This document shows, in pieces, positions 33,301 through 42,560 of a stretch of DNA of 49,376 bases. A program made the translations under genes and the position numbers. Source of the stretch: Gnetum montanum (taxonomy: Eukaryota > Streptophyta > Gnetopsida > Gnetales > Gnetaceae); assembly GCA_015680685.1 (NCBI GenBank), contig MNCI01006016.1, positions 855,810 to 905,185 on the forward strand, read 5' to 3'. Under the pieces are notes generated by a model that searched no databases, was not told the DNA's origin, and worked only from the letters and a program-made list of their open reading frames with translations. The first letter of the stretch is position 1, and each line of letters begins with the position of its first letter.

Positions 33301-36300
33301 NNNNNNNNNNNNNNNNNNNNNNNNNNNNNNNNNNNNNNNNNNNNNNNNNNNNNNNNNNNNNNNNNNNNNNNNNNNNNNNNNNNNNNNNNNNNNNNNNNNN
33401 NNNNNNNNNNNNNNNNNNNNNNNNNNNNNNNNNNNNNNNNNNNNNNNNNNNNNNNNNNNNNNNNNNNNNNNNNNNNNNNNNNNNNNNNNNNNNNNNNNNN
33501 NNNNNNNNNNNNNNNNNNNNNNNNNNNNNNNNNNNNNNNNNNNNNNNNNNNNNNNNNNNNNNNNNNNNNNNNNNNGGTTTTGCATAGAAGAGAATGCCCT
33601 TGCATCTCCGGACAATTGAGTCTCACACCTCGCCTTCCGTTGACAATATAGGTGAATTATAGGCCGTAGTGGTGGCCTCTGTGGCCACGCAGCCTACCAT
33701 AATGCCAAAATGAGGCTAGAGTGCCTACCCTAGTGTTCCCGTCTCAAAGATGCAAGAAAGAACTTAGACAAGTTCACAAGCCACAAGTCCCTCATGCAAT
33801 GGAGAAAAGCAAAGTGGGTACCTTGCAATTTCCACATGTTAGTTGACTGTATGAAGTACCTATCCACAAGCTCCACGGCCTCCTGCCACAGAGGTGGCAA
33901 TGCAAACCTTGGCACCTGGCCACTCACAATTTTGGGGATATTACTTGGGAAAAAAGCTACAATGGCCTATAGCCCCCTTCCAGTGAGCAAAATGACCTCC
34001 CCTAGCATTGGCACACTGAAATAGCCTACAAGCATTTATTTAGTGAGGGTGATAGAAACCCCACGAAATGTGGTGACATCATCCCTCCGATTTCTATAAA
34101 AACTAGAATCATGAAGGTCTGGGTCGGCCACTAACAATGGCAAAACATCTGCCTAGTCCATCATGACAACAACCTTCCACAATTGTCTCTTTTGGCGGGA
34201 ATTTATCCTCGTCTGGTTCAAACGTTAGGGTAGCATCCATCACTGCAAAAGCCTCAACCCATTGTAGCCAAATGAGCAACATGCACCGGGTTAGGGGACT
34301 GCTCCAGCTTGAAGATTGTGGCATTCTGTGCCTTTCAAATATGCCAGAGAACAAAGTTGTTGAAGCTATCCACCACAACTTGTAGAGAAGAAGGAGACCT
34401 CACAAGCTGCCACATTGCAACTACAAAAAGGCAATGCGTAAATACGTGTTGCACGATTTCTTCATATGCATTGTAGAGCGAGCAACAACGAGTACTGAGT
34501 ATGTCCTGACATTTAAGTTGTGGTCGTAACTGTAGGGCATCATGCTGCAATAACTAGGTGAAACATTTGATTTTCAGGGTCTCATTGGGCTTCAAACCCA
34601 AGGCGGCCCACTGCAACATCTCATGTGCATGATTATAGAGGATAGAGGTTATGCCACATGTGTGAGTCCCTTGGCCTAGACACTCAAAGCGTATACTTGT
34701 GAATCATAATTTTTGCCCACAGAGGTCTACGTTCTGGCTCTTGCATCAGGTGATTTATAACAATTTGATGTTTCATCAAAAGGACTTCCTCAAATTTTAA
34801 AATCCCCAATCCCTCTTCTTCCCCCACCCAACCACCCCGCTTTGGTTATCCCAGCTAACAAGATGTAGACAACTCCCCCCTTTTCCTCTTGGCCAAACAA
34901 AGCTTTGAATGATTTGATTGATTGTTTCTATCACCCCTATGGGTGGTTTGGCCACCGAAGCCACGTATCAGGTGATAGCAAGCAGCATTGAAGAAGCCAG
35001 CAGAACCTTACCTTGCCACGTCAGAAACTTGGTCGTCTGATTCTCAATCTGTGCCAACAATTGCTTCACCAACAGCGTCCAAGTAGCTCATCAATTCCAG
35101 GAAAAAACAGGTATACCAAGATACGATTCTTTCTCAGCTCCCAGTAGCATCCCCAAGGATTCACAAACCTGCCTACAAACTAAAGTATCAATATTGAAAA
35201 AATGAATGGTCGGCATTCCCTGATTTGGCCAAGACCCAACCTCCTTAGCCATTCGATCTAGTGCCTGGTTAATTGCCCAAGCATGTGGAATTGCAGCCTA
35301 AGTCATAATAATGGTGTTGTCGACATGTTCAGCCATGCAGGTATGACTAGTGATATTCACACCCCGGACCCTCTCCTTCCCTAGATAGGATCTCATTGTG
35401 TCCATGGAAATAATGAATAAATATGGGGATAAGGGGTCCCCTCATTGTAACCCCTGGTAGGGGAGAAAACCCCCCAAAGGCTCCCGTTAAGATCAAATGA
35501 ATAGGCACTAGTTTGTTGATGCAGAGGTCCACAAAGTGGTGACAAATACCTTTTTTAAGCATAATTTCCTAGAGTGCCTACCAAATAACAATATCAAAAG
35601 CTTTTGCAATATCAACTTTAACACACATACCTGGGAATTTAGCGCTGCGGATGGAGTGAACCACTTCTTACAATAAGATGATTTGGTCCTGGATGAATAT
35701 GCCTTTCACAAATTGAGCCTGATTTGCCTCCACAAGGACTGACATGAGAGGTTGAAGATGCTAAACCAGAATTTTAGTGAAAAGTCTAAGGAGAGTATTA
35801 CACACCCCAATCGGTTTGTAATGAGTAGGCAACATGGGGTTGGAGATCTTAAGCAGCAAAACTATCCTAGAACAATTGATTTCTTTATGCACATGTCCCC
35901 ACCTGAGCATGAGGTTAAATGCATCCAGCATATTACGACCCAGAATATCAAGAAATTCCTTGAAAAATTCGATGGGCCACCCATATGGCCTTAGAGCACT
36001 ACCTAGCTTCATTGAAGCCAAGGCAACAGATAGTTGAGTAGGAGAAATGGGAGCAATAAGAGGTGTGTTATCATTCTCATTAAGCACCCTTTGGAGCACC
36101 ACAGAAAGTAGGGAGGATTCTCCCCTGCACCACACCAGTAATTCAGAAAGCCTGCATTTCATGGGCGATATCTTGTGGTTGATGGATTTGCATTGATCCT
36201 CTGTTCAGCACACTAAGTCTCTTGCCAGCGCAGTTGGCCTTGGTAGCCGCAAAAAAGAAGTGAGTGTTTTGGTCCCCCTCTTTGAGCCAACGTACCCTAT

Positions 36301-39300
36301 ATCTCTCCTTCCAATAAAGCTCTTCCTCCTCAACAAGGTTGTGTAATGTCAGTAGTAGGCCACACTCCTCCTCCAGAACTTTCCCATTTCCCTATCTAAG
36401 TTGGACAACAACCAATTGATCTTGCAGCCTACTTCTAGTCTCTCGAAGGGAGTATTTTTGATCCTGATGCAAACCTTTAATCTGCTTTTTCAGAGTATTG
36501 AGGCCTTGCTTGAGAAAATCCCTTAGGTTGAGATAGGAACTCTCATACCCCATCCATATTTTTTCAACAACCATTCACAACCAAGTTTTCATCAACCATG
36601 CCTGCTCAAAATGGAACGAGGTCGGAGGAGGCCTCTAGGACAGCCGTAGAGAGCAAACCAAGGCCCTATGATCAGAAGCCTGCCACACTTCACAGGTGAG
36701 TTGTACCTCATAGTAATTAAACATCTCACCATGAACCTAGGCCCTGTCAATTCATGACATCACTTAACTAGTAGCACTCCTATTGCTCCAAGTGTACTAG
36801 CCACCTTGAAGCTCAATATCAACCAAATTGTGCCGCTGTAGGAATTGTATAAATTCTTGACTTCTAGGGGGAGAACCCATGTCAGGACCAGCACCATGAC
36901 TAGATTTCTCCCAAGGATTGAGCCATTGATTAAAGTCCCCAATAAGAACCCACTTCCGTTGGTTAGGAATCGTTTGTACAACTCCCACTAGTTCATGCAG
37001 GCGATCTTGGCAATTCTGGGGTCCATAGGAATTGGTAACCACCACCAAACCCGGCCCGGCGCCGCGCCACCACCCCACCAACACATTGCATTTCCCCCTT
37101 CTGCTGGAGCCCATTAGCGTTTCCTGTTGGGGTAGGCAACACCTTACCCCTTTTTCCCACCAACATCCACCCACCATCCTCCGTGACCTTGTCCGCTTGA
37201 ACAACCCTTTTTGGTGAGCTTGAGGGTGCACCTTGCAGTCTTGGGAGTAGTGGTTTGTCTTGCCACAATTAGTGTAAGCCTTCAATTTTGTTTCTGGGGT
37301 TGGCGAATGCTCTTGCTGTAGCACATTCTTGTATTCCGCATGAGTCACTCTTCCCTAGAGGGCAAGTCCAAAATGACTTCCTTAAGCAGGTATTCGGGGG
37401 GAGAGGGAACCCCACACGTAGAACTGGGCATAGCTCATACGCTCCTTCATCGTGGTAAACTTGTCAAAGGAAATGAAATCTCCAAACTGCCCTGCTAGAG
37501 ATGATGACGTGAACAAAGATGCCTGTGTTAAAAAAATGGAGCTGTATCCATCATGTTGAAAGAGGAGAATGAAAGAGATAAAGTAAGTGTATGAATTGTA
37601 CAACTTAGTTGTATTTAAATAATTATGTGGTCATTATGAAATGAAATGAAATTGAAGCTTTATTACATCCGAATACCCATAGGATCTATTGGACAGATAT
37701 TACAATTTCATGAAAAATAAAGATAAACTCTACAAATTGACCAAGCACCAATGGGGTAGCAAAAACAAATTACATGAGTTTTTTTCTGTAACGTTATAAC
37801 AGTGTCTCAAATGGGTAGTCATAGCACAAACAAGAGACACATGCAGCTCATTTTTAAGGGCTTCTAACCTGCACTTTTTTCAGGGGAGTTGAATCCATTT
37901 TCCACTTTCAATTTTAAGATGATAAGAACTTTACCGAAGCTTGCTCATAGGATTCCGATACTGATTGGAATAGTAGCTGAGATATAGTGAGCTTCTGCCT
38001 GCATCTAGCTTATTAGATCTAATGTGATGTAAATAAAATTGCTTTTTGCCTTTTACACTAAACCACAACTGTGTTAAAACCTTTTGCTTGATTAGTTGGC
38101 AAGTATACTTAGGATTTTGCTGTATGTCATCCCAAAAGATATTCCATATATTCCATTTTGTTTTACAGATATGTTTGTTTCAGTTTATAAATCAAGCAAT
38201 TAATCAGGGAAATAATAGCCTTGTAAAGGTTTTTCTTCAACTGATTTCTTTGAAGATCTTAGTTGCAAGTGCAAAAAAAATATTTAGAACATTGACTTTA
38301 TCTCTTATATGTTTACTCAACATGTATGATGATGAAGCAAATATTCTTCATAAACGCTGGTCACTTTACCTTAGCGACAAGACCCATTTCGGTTCAGTAT
38401 TAGATGCTTATTCCTTACATTAATAATACGTTTTCCACTTCCAAAAATCCGGCATCTCTTTCTTTAATGATACGTTTTAAGGCGCACAAATATGAATATT
38501 AGCTACGGTATAGATACCTGTCTTCTTGCGGTGTGTTCAAAAAAATTCTAAACTGGGCTTATAAAGCCTTGGCTTGATAACAATTTTGCGTTCTTTTTCA
38601 AGTGATTATTTTATCATATTGACAGGAGGCTAGAGTCCAGATCTGGAGGACTTTTATGTTGGAGAACAGCGAGGGTAACTCGTAAGAAGGTAGTGCTTCA
38701 TAAATCCTACCAACTGCAATTTGCTATTGTATTTTGTCTCTTTTGATTATACTGGCATATTTTATTTTATTACCCTATTTCTGTTCTTGTGCAGTTTCAT
38801 AGTTAATTGTGAATGAAACTGAAATTTAATTACTGTTTCTGAGCATCTGTCAGATAAATTAGCTTGTGCAAAATACCTCAGTGGCAATAAATCTCAAGCA
38901 CAACAGACATTCTTTAGAACACAAAAGATTCATGCAACTTGAACATTACTTGCATACAATTCTCTAGAACTAACACTGCTAGCTCGAGTAGCTCATACAA
39001 AGATTAACTAGAGATGTGCCATTTTTATCTGTGCAAGATTTTAATAATACATGTTCATCTTCTACTACTTGTAGTAAACACAATTGGCATATATGCTATC
39101 TTTATGCTCCATGTTATTCCATCTTCTAGTTTCAACTCAAAGGTGATGTGATCTTATTCTTATTTTGCTAATTACTATTTACATAGATATTGGAATAGCT
39201 GCATGTAGATATTTTGCTTCATCATGCTTTCCACCTGTAATGTTTTTCCAGTAAAATTGTTTTTCTTTGGTATTTGTGCCCCATTATGATATTTTTCTAA

Positions 39301-40683
39301 AATTCCCTGAATAATTTTTCAAGCTTGTTTTGAATTTAGTATTACATCAATATTTTCCGTACCCTTTTCTTGTAGCCACAATTTTCTTTCATGGTACTAC
39401 CCTTGCTTGCTGAGATTTTTAGATAATGTCTTTTGAGAACTTATTTTTATTTTTATTATTTAAATAGAATTTTAAGAATACATTGCTTCAGCTTTCGATG
39501 GCAGCAAGTTATTTTTGAATAAATGTACAGGATAGTCACTTTGAATTTATGCAATAAGAACTGTTTTTGAAATTTTTCAATTTTCTTCTATGATTCCTGA
39601 TTGAGACTTGGAGCCCACTCTAGACGTCCATAAAGCACTGTAAGCGTTTGTAAAATATATTTTTAAATCGTCCAGGTCCAAATATTGTGGTTCCTACATC
39701 TGTTCTTGGAATTTGAAAACAGAAAGAAAGGGGAAGAATTGGATTAAGACATTTTCTTTCCAACGGGAAATTTAGAACATTGCAATTTCTGTGTCAGTTG
39801 CGGTATTCTATTCAGGGTTAATGGAGGCTTTTTTATTCTGAAGCTTTTTTATTTGCGTTTGTGTCCTCTTTTGTTTTTGTCTGTTCTTCATAATATCACT
39901 GCAAACATTCTGTACTGCATTACCCAGCGTCCACCATGGGTACGAGAACTGCTACCCTAGAGGTGCATCCTTCCTGGCCCTCTTTCACCAAGGAAAGGTC
40001 CTTCTGATGAACAGCTTAAAAGATTTAAACCATAAAACTGTAATCTTAAAGCGTGCACAATCTATCATAAAATTTTACCAGTTCCTAGCCAATACAAGTA
40101 AGCATGCCCTCGATATATTTCTTTAATTTTGGACTTTGTTTGGATCGTTGCATACACTTCTTGAAGTGCTATTGAATGAGTTGGTTACATCTGATTTGGA
40201 GTTTACTTTTGCCGATAGAAAGCCGATTTTTGTGAAAATAGGTTTATGAATTTCATTAAATTTAATTGGTCGTTTCAATAAAATATAATGCCCTTGGGGC
40301 AGTTTATCGTAACAGTTTTATATGCTTTTGGCATGTAAAGCCTGTTAATATTTGATTTAACATTAGTTTCTTGACGACATAGATACAGACATTAAAGTGC
40401 AAGGATTAAATGTATGTTTGTTTGTGGGAGGAATTATGGACTGGATATTTATTGTAAGACCTCCAAGACTTGAGTATAAGAAAGCCAATCACTATATTTG
40501 AATTTCTTGGGTGAATTGAAAGTTGACCATGTTAAGTCGTTCGTGTTAGTTTTTAGGTTTACCTAATTTGCTGCTGGTTGCTATTTTCAGAGAAAGCATT
40601 TCAGAGGTCGAATGAGAAAGTCCAGATTTCTTCTAAGGCTTGTTATCTGTGCAAAATGTCCTTGTGTAAAGAAATTCAGATAG
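13161..40683 (+). CDS. STI-like: STICHEL-like protein (DnaX / DNA polymerase III gamma-tau-like AAA+), six exons
   Basis: Join of 13161-15335, 16201-16417, 18453-19049, 31050-31704, 38626-38689 and 40591-40683: 3801 nt, 1266 residues, all GT-AG borders and phases agreeing. Arabidopsis STICHEL, of similar length (about 1200 residues), controls trichome branching. The paralogues carry a family N-terminal block like residues 24-42 here (HLRNHVHLTNCIHLKNHVH). The AAA+ core shows Walker A GPHGTGKT (529-536), a zinc cluster C548, C557, C560, C563, and Walker B VDDCH (611-615). The 'SRC' position reads TRS (654-656). A three-helix collar-like segment and a basic C-terminus follow (RKSRFLLRLVICAKC). 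Bacterial DnaX loads clamps; a replication role for the plant proteins is not established. The gene spans 27.5 kb because of transposon-filled introns. The start is the first in-frame ATG. Confidence 0.9.
15336..16200 (+). other. Intron 1 (865 bp)
   Basis: GTAAGT donor and GCATGTTCAG acceptor. A/T- and T-rich; no transposon or RNA recognised. Confidence 0.8.
16201..16417 (+). CDS. STI-like: STICHEL-like exon 2 (residues 726-797)
   Basis: Encodes VGLIPDEKLIDLLDLALSAD and LMSQLATLITDILAGSY, the helical segment that follows the ATPase core in STICHEL proteins and corresponds to the DnaX collar region. The acceptor is TTCAG at 16196-16200 and the donor GTAAGT at 16418. It ends in phase 1; the split codon with exon 3 gives Ser798. 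Confidence 0.9.
16418..18452 (+). other. Intron 2 (2035 bp) with an antisense SINE
   Basis: Donor GTAAGT and acceptor with a T8 tract before AG at 18451-18452. It contains a tRNA-derived SINE on the - strand (about 18060-18275). A short open frame (17484-17702, with EVPPLSSMDVDRETD) is not recognised. The rest is A/T-rich and featureless. Confidence 0.75.
18060..18275 (-). mobile_element. tRNA-derived SINE in intron 2
   Basis: On the - strand, TAGCTTAGTGG (18260-18250) matches RNA polymerase III box A. GGGTTCAATTTTGCC (18217-18203) matches box B, with normal spacing. The 3' part (CTGTCCAATAGATCC, about 18155-18140) recurs near 37690, as expected for a dispersed SINE family. Ends are approximate. 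Confidence 0.6.
18453..19049 (+). CDS. STI-like: STICHEL-like exon 3 (residues 798-997)
   Basis: Begins with PKEKMERLRQALKTLSEAEK and TTWLTAALLQLAP, a strongly conserved family segment. A variable linker with a small internal repeat (IDINNAVIDINNTV) follows, then LEEIWERVLDKV and GKLFSVSFGA. Acceptor AG is at 18451-18452 and the donor GGTGAG at 19050, phase 1. The exon joins exon 4 across 12 kb to give SVSFGAVPSAKLIF, which matches family text. Confidence 0.9.
19690..21597 (-). mobile_element. RTE-type LINE fragment, antisense in intron 3
   Basis: Read on -, it encodes LERQQGRRQYN-like text near 21540, IHIIFMDLEKTYNRLLKDIIWW (about 20790-20700), and LHQGSALSPYLFAFIMDELTK (about 20620-20560). 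The catalytic box reads FAHD (20524-20513) instead of (F/Y)ADD. KARWRKWQKASGVLFDRTIPAKWKG and LYG.KCWPIKK (20290-20120) follow. The 3' end has the RTE-style ending with an (ATG)n tail near 19700-19715. Stops and shifts abound. The 5' side is cut by the copia LTR at 21598. Confidence 0.8.
19989..20101. repeat. 57-bp tandem duplication within the RTE fragment
   Basis: GTTGATTCAATCTTTCC... at 19989 is repeated from 20046 with few differences. The period is 57 bp. Confidence 0.75.
21598..22027 (-). repeat. Copia 3' LTR (430 bp)
   Basis: Starts TGTGCTTAAAACCCAG on + and ends TATCACAACA. It is bordered inside by the purine tract. Confidence 0.8.
22028..22045 (-). other. Copia polypurine tract
   Basis: On -, the purine-rich AAGTGGAAGAT immediately precedes the LTR start TGTTGTGATAATG. 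Position and composition fit the plus-strand primer site. Confidence 0.6.
22029..25850 (-). pseudogene. Copia gag-pol remnant
   Basis: In - strand order: gag-like MSQEEWDKLDQKTLSLIRACLS (about 25780) and QHLSEFNNYFSQLKAL (25540), then a protease active site reading DSRAS instead of DS/TGA (about 25050). Integrase pieces follow (GNCYFITVIEDYF near 24430; GIKHERT near 24215). RT pieces are ALKNKWFFKIKTKAD (23390) and SERYKASMVVKGYTQ, and the YVDD region carries a 2-base loss (about 22935-22945). RNase H pieces are LLGYGDADNGSNLDRKSS (22500) and LSSTKSEYVALLEPCKEMMW (22380). Many stops; not functional. Confidence 0.85.
25943..25954 (-). other. Copia primer binding site
   Basis: TGGTATCAGAGC on the -, complementary to the 3' end of initiator tRNA-Met, lies 5 bp inside the right LTR. 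Confidence 0.85.
25960..26284 (-). repeat. Copia 5' LTR, truncated
   Basis: Shares TGTGCTTAAAACCCAG and later blocks with the left LTR. Alignment stops near 26284, so the outer end is missing. Confidence 0.75.
26412..27257 (-). repeat. LTR 'A' of the non-autonomous element (3' LTR, 846 bp)
   Basis: TG...CA edges. On - it has a GATGTC box array (27059-26909), then TATAAAAG (26838-26831), then AATAAAGAG near 26510. It is the most complete of the three copies. Confidence 0.75.
26909..27059 (-). promoter_or_regulatory. GACGTC-type box array in LTR 'A'
   Basis: Boxes lie at 26909, 26930, 26942, 26966, 26986 (intact GACGTC), 27014, 27034 and 27054; many spacings are 20-21 bp. They lie 70-220 bp upstream of the LTR TATA box. 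Confidence 0.5.
27425..27482. repeat. CA-rich simple sequence
   Basis: ACACAAACACACATAAACACAC and similar text; an imperfect (CA)n stretch in the element interior. Confidence 0.6.
27501..28124 (-). pseudogene. Unidentified internal ORFs of the non-autonomous LTR element
   Basis: Two adjoining - frames: 28124-27864, acidic, with LDSDLFNCNYVHHDH and DDDDYWDSHCKR; and 27860-27501, with CVKELDCLVCEMDEQHED, a lysine run and LSRWKHGGAFEEKNQ. They abut and may be one protein split by a stop. I recognise no catalytic motif. The lysine-rich middle and acidic first part could be a degraded structural protein; this is a guess. Confidence 0.4.
28506..29221 (-). repeat. LTR 'B' (5' LTR), outer end lost
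   Basis: Direct copy of LTR 'A' (same GGACCAGGCCC start, same AACAACAATGGCTCTCATCAC block). It lacks about 60 bp at its outer end and its TATA motif (TTTGATAGCC replaces TTTTATAGCC). Confidence 0.75.
29290..30074 (+). repeat. LTR 'C', inverted, sense to the host gene
   Basis: Same family as 'A' and 'B' but on +. It has a GATGTC/GACATC array (29451-29600), TATAAAAGG (29671-29679), AATAAAGAG (29973-29981) and CCTCACCA at its end (30074). TGGTATATCAAG (30080-30091), a degraded primer site, follows. It is therefore a 5' LTR of a truncated second element, or half of a rearranged one. Confidence 0.75.
29451..29600 (+). promoter_or_regulatory. GACGTC-type box array in LTR 'C'
   Basis: Boxes at 29451, 29471, 29490, 29504, 29524, 29544, 29557 and 29595. 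Spacings are mostly 19-20 or 13-14 bp. TATAAAAGG begins 71 bp after the last. Confidence 0.5.
31050..31704 (+). CDS. STI-like: STICHEL-like exon 4 (residues 997-1215)
   Basis: Encodes PSAKLIFQTKEEVSIVEKSK and LGCPVELHVECVP, the ferredoxin-fold-like segment at this place in STICHEL proteins. A variable S/N-rich linker and GHVIRHADFDLSQ ... KGMSIAEKLEQENL follow. Acceptor TTATTAG ends at 31049. The donor GTAAGT begins at 31705, phase 2. The join with exon 5 reads EQENLRLESRSGGLLCW. Confidence 0.9.
32880..34250 (-). pseudogene. Third ORF remnant of LINE copy B
   Basis: On -, VPRFALPPLWQEAVELVD, then THFAFLHCMRDLWLVNLSKF (33910-33760) align with the third ORF of copy A at 3550-3720, and upstream text (ITLTK..LVGYFSVPMLGE) also fits. 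After the gap, a strongly coiled-coil-like stretch follows: VARLKEEERSQWEAI and REELEQLRQQLEHRKAL (33180-32990). The shared layout in two copies shows that this ORF belongs to the element. Function unknown. Confidence 0.6.
33271..33575. other. Assembly gap, 305 N
   Basis: Unbroken run of N inside the third-ORF region of LINE copy B. Reading frames that cross it are not meaningful. Confidence 1.
34380..37520 (-). pseudogene. LINE copy B ORF1 end and ORF2 remnant
   Basis: On -: FDKFTTMKERMSYAQFYVWG (about 37460) is the end of a LINE ORF1. A CCHC knuckle YTNCGKTNHYSQDC (about 37275-37235) follows, with the first Cys replaced by Tyr. The endonuclease reads QRKWVLIGDFNQWLNPWEKS (36960-36900). RT pieces are SCSRIV-type text near 35880-35850, KVDIAKAFDIV (about 35610) and a catalytic box reading EHVDNT (about 35330-35313) in place of EHYADDT. 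Both the aspartate pair and the spacing are damaged. Many stops. Confidence 0.75.
37645..37725 (-). mobile_element. SINE 3' fragment
   Basis: AGCTTTATTACATCC ... GGATCTATTGGACAG on + matches the corresponding part of the intron 2 SINE (TTTTATTGCATTGG ... GGATCTATTGGACAG). Only the 3' part is clear. Confidence 0.45.
38626..38689 (+). CDS. STI-like: STICHEL-like exon 5 (64 bp, residues 1215-1236)
   Basis: GACAG acceptor, GTAGTG donor. Completes the split Leu codon and encodes RLESRSGGLLCWRTARVTRK plus one Lys, the conserved 'CW' segment near the C-terminus of STICHEL proteins. It is too short for ORF detection; found by phase and family text. Confidence 0.85.
38690..40590 (+). other. Intron 5 (1901 bp)
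   Basis: GTAGTG donor and CTATTTTCAG acceptor. A/T-rich; no transposon, RNA gene or repeat recognised. Confidence 0.75.
40591..40683 (+). CDS. STI-like: STICHEL-like exon 6, terminal (residues 1237-1266 and stop)
   Basis: After CTATTTTCAG, phase 0, it reads RKHFRGRMRKSRFLLRLVIC then AKCPCVKKFR and TAG at 40681-40683. The basic stretch with FLLRLV.C.KC is the C-terminal signature of the family, and its phase matches exon 5. The transcript end is not fixed; an AATAAA at 41334-41339 is a distant candidate. Confidence 0.85.
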   Translation, partial: RKHFRGRMRKSRFLLRLVICAKCPCVKKFR

Positions 40684-42560
40684 TATTTATTTTTTTTTTG
40701 TTCTGAAAATATCATTTTGTAATGGCATTAGAATATGCTGAACGCTATAAAATGAGAAGAGAGGGAATCTGTATTTCATAGTTTGTGTTGTTACCAAAGT
40801 AAATCATTTGTCGACACGCACTGTAGCATTTTAACGGTGTGTCCCGTGTACTGTGACTCCTCGTAAAAGAATTTGAGCAAATGCCATTAGAAGAAAAAAG
40901 AAATTAATGTGTTATTTGCATCTTTCTTACAAATGTGTTATAAGATGGAAGGACAGCTTAGCTTCAGATTCAAGGCTTTTTTTTTCTCCCACATTATAAT
41001 GTCCTGCAGCCCAGTTTTGTTACGAGGGGTGACCTATTCCTTCATGAAAAGGATTGTGCGACATTTGGGAGCTTATATCACTTCTACCATAGATCATTTT
41101 TATTAATACTCAAATTTTCAAACTAAGCATTTGGCATATCAGAGCTTACCGTTTTAGCAAAATTAAAATGATATTAATCCTTGCAGCGTTTTCATATGGC
41201 CCAAACTGAATATCACAACTGGAACCATGGCGGCTGTGATATTATCCACCCAAAAATTCAAGTTGGACAGTGCATGCACAGGTAAATGTTTACGGTCATT
41301 TCTCTTTTGCCTATTTTTCTGATTGAAATGTGGAATAAAGGATATATGAACAAAGGTCAGGGGTTGCAGTCTTAACCATCAATGTACAATTTCCCGTGCA
41401 GTGCAAAACACAATTGGTCATTCTCTTGGATTCTTGTTACCTTGCGTTGAGTTTTTGTTAATAACCAGTGTATTATATGGGGATCAGAAGGCATTGTCTT
41501 ATGCATGTTAGTTTTTCCACTCGTGCATGATGCTTGTCCAAAACAACGGGATCGTCTCAATCAGCGAGCTGCATGTTGCAAGGTATTACATGGAATTTGC
41601 ACGTTACAAATTCGATTCCTTAACGGTTCCCGGTGAGATGTAAACACTTTTCAAAACAGATTCTTGATGCCCAATTTTGTTAAGTAGAGTCCATGAATAT
41701 TGAAACATAGATTTAATTTGTTTTATAGAAAAATTTTGATTGCTCCCGGCTTGATAGGTGAAACCGTTAGAGGGTGTAAATCCTTTTTGTGAGTTTGCAA
41801 ATTGGGAATGCTTTGGAGGGGAATATGATTATGGTTTCTTACAAGAATATCTCAATTATCTACTGAAACAAAGCACGCCTCCACTTCCTTATTTAACCTT
41901 AAAGAAAGTCCCGTGATTTTTCACAAATTCAAAATGTGGCACGGGTGTTGAGATGAAAACTATTGTATACGTTCGCTTTATATGGAGCATTAGGATACTA
42001 AGCTGAGATGAATTCAAAATGCAGTGTTATTGAATAGTCCTATAATTAGTGAAGCTAGTTTTTTTTTTTGAACCTATGGAAGAAATTTTTAAGAATTGGA
42101 CAGTTGGATACCAATTGAGAAGATCATCTTGGCTTGCTCTTAGTTCATTTTAAGCATGTTAGAATTTTGCGTGAGACACCTGCCCAAATGGATTACCATA
42201 TTGTACCATGGTTATCCGTTGGGCTAAGTAGTGCCTGACGTCAACTGCAAACGGCATCATATTGGGTTGTGGTCATTGAATTAGTTGGTGTAAAGAAAGT
42301 ATGCTTATGTTTAGTACTTTTTAAAAGAAATTTAACCCTAATTTTATAATTTAGCATTGCCTCCTAGAGTTAGATTCATAACTTAAAGTTTGCTTCCCGA
42401 ATGTAAATTAAAGAAAAAACCCCCAAGCTCTCTTAGAGATGTGAAAGACAAAATCTGTAGTTAACATGTATGGAACTTCACTTTTGTCATGTTTAGTCTT
42501 AGAATTTTCTAAAATATGAAAAGAAGAGCTAAGATATCTAAAACTTGTAAAAGAAAAAGT
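40684..42560. other. 3' flank of the STICHEL-like gene
   Basis: A/T-rich, presumably 3' UTR then intergenic DNA. No second gene recognised. Confidence 0.5.

Larger units (their letters stand above)
32340..37600 (-). mobile_element. LINE copy B, antisense in intron 4, decayed
   Basis: Same family and order as copy A, on -: ORF1 C-terminus, endonuclease, RT, zinc-binding region, third ORF, coiled-coil stretch, G/T-rich tail (about 32640-32340). GC is higher than in the flanking intron. It is interrupted by an assembly gap and many stops. Ends are approximate. Confidence 0.8.
31705..38625 (+). other. Intron 4 (6921 bp as assembled), with an antisense LINE
   Basis: GTAAGT donor, ATTGACAG acceptor. 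It holds LINE copy B and a SINE fragment. Flanking parts (31705-32340 and 37780-38625) are A/T-rich and featureless. The true length is uncertain because of the gap at 33271-33575. Confidence 0.85.

Noticed and set aside
33220-33651. Frames running through N bases
   Set aside because: Artefacts of the assembly gap.
41187-41285. Possible last exon of the STICHEL-like gene (phase-compatible, acceptor TTGCAG, ends TAA)
   Set aside because: 40591-40683 gives the conserved basic C-terminus in the right phase and a stop; this one has no family resemblance.
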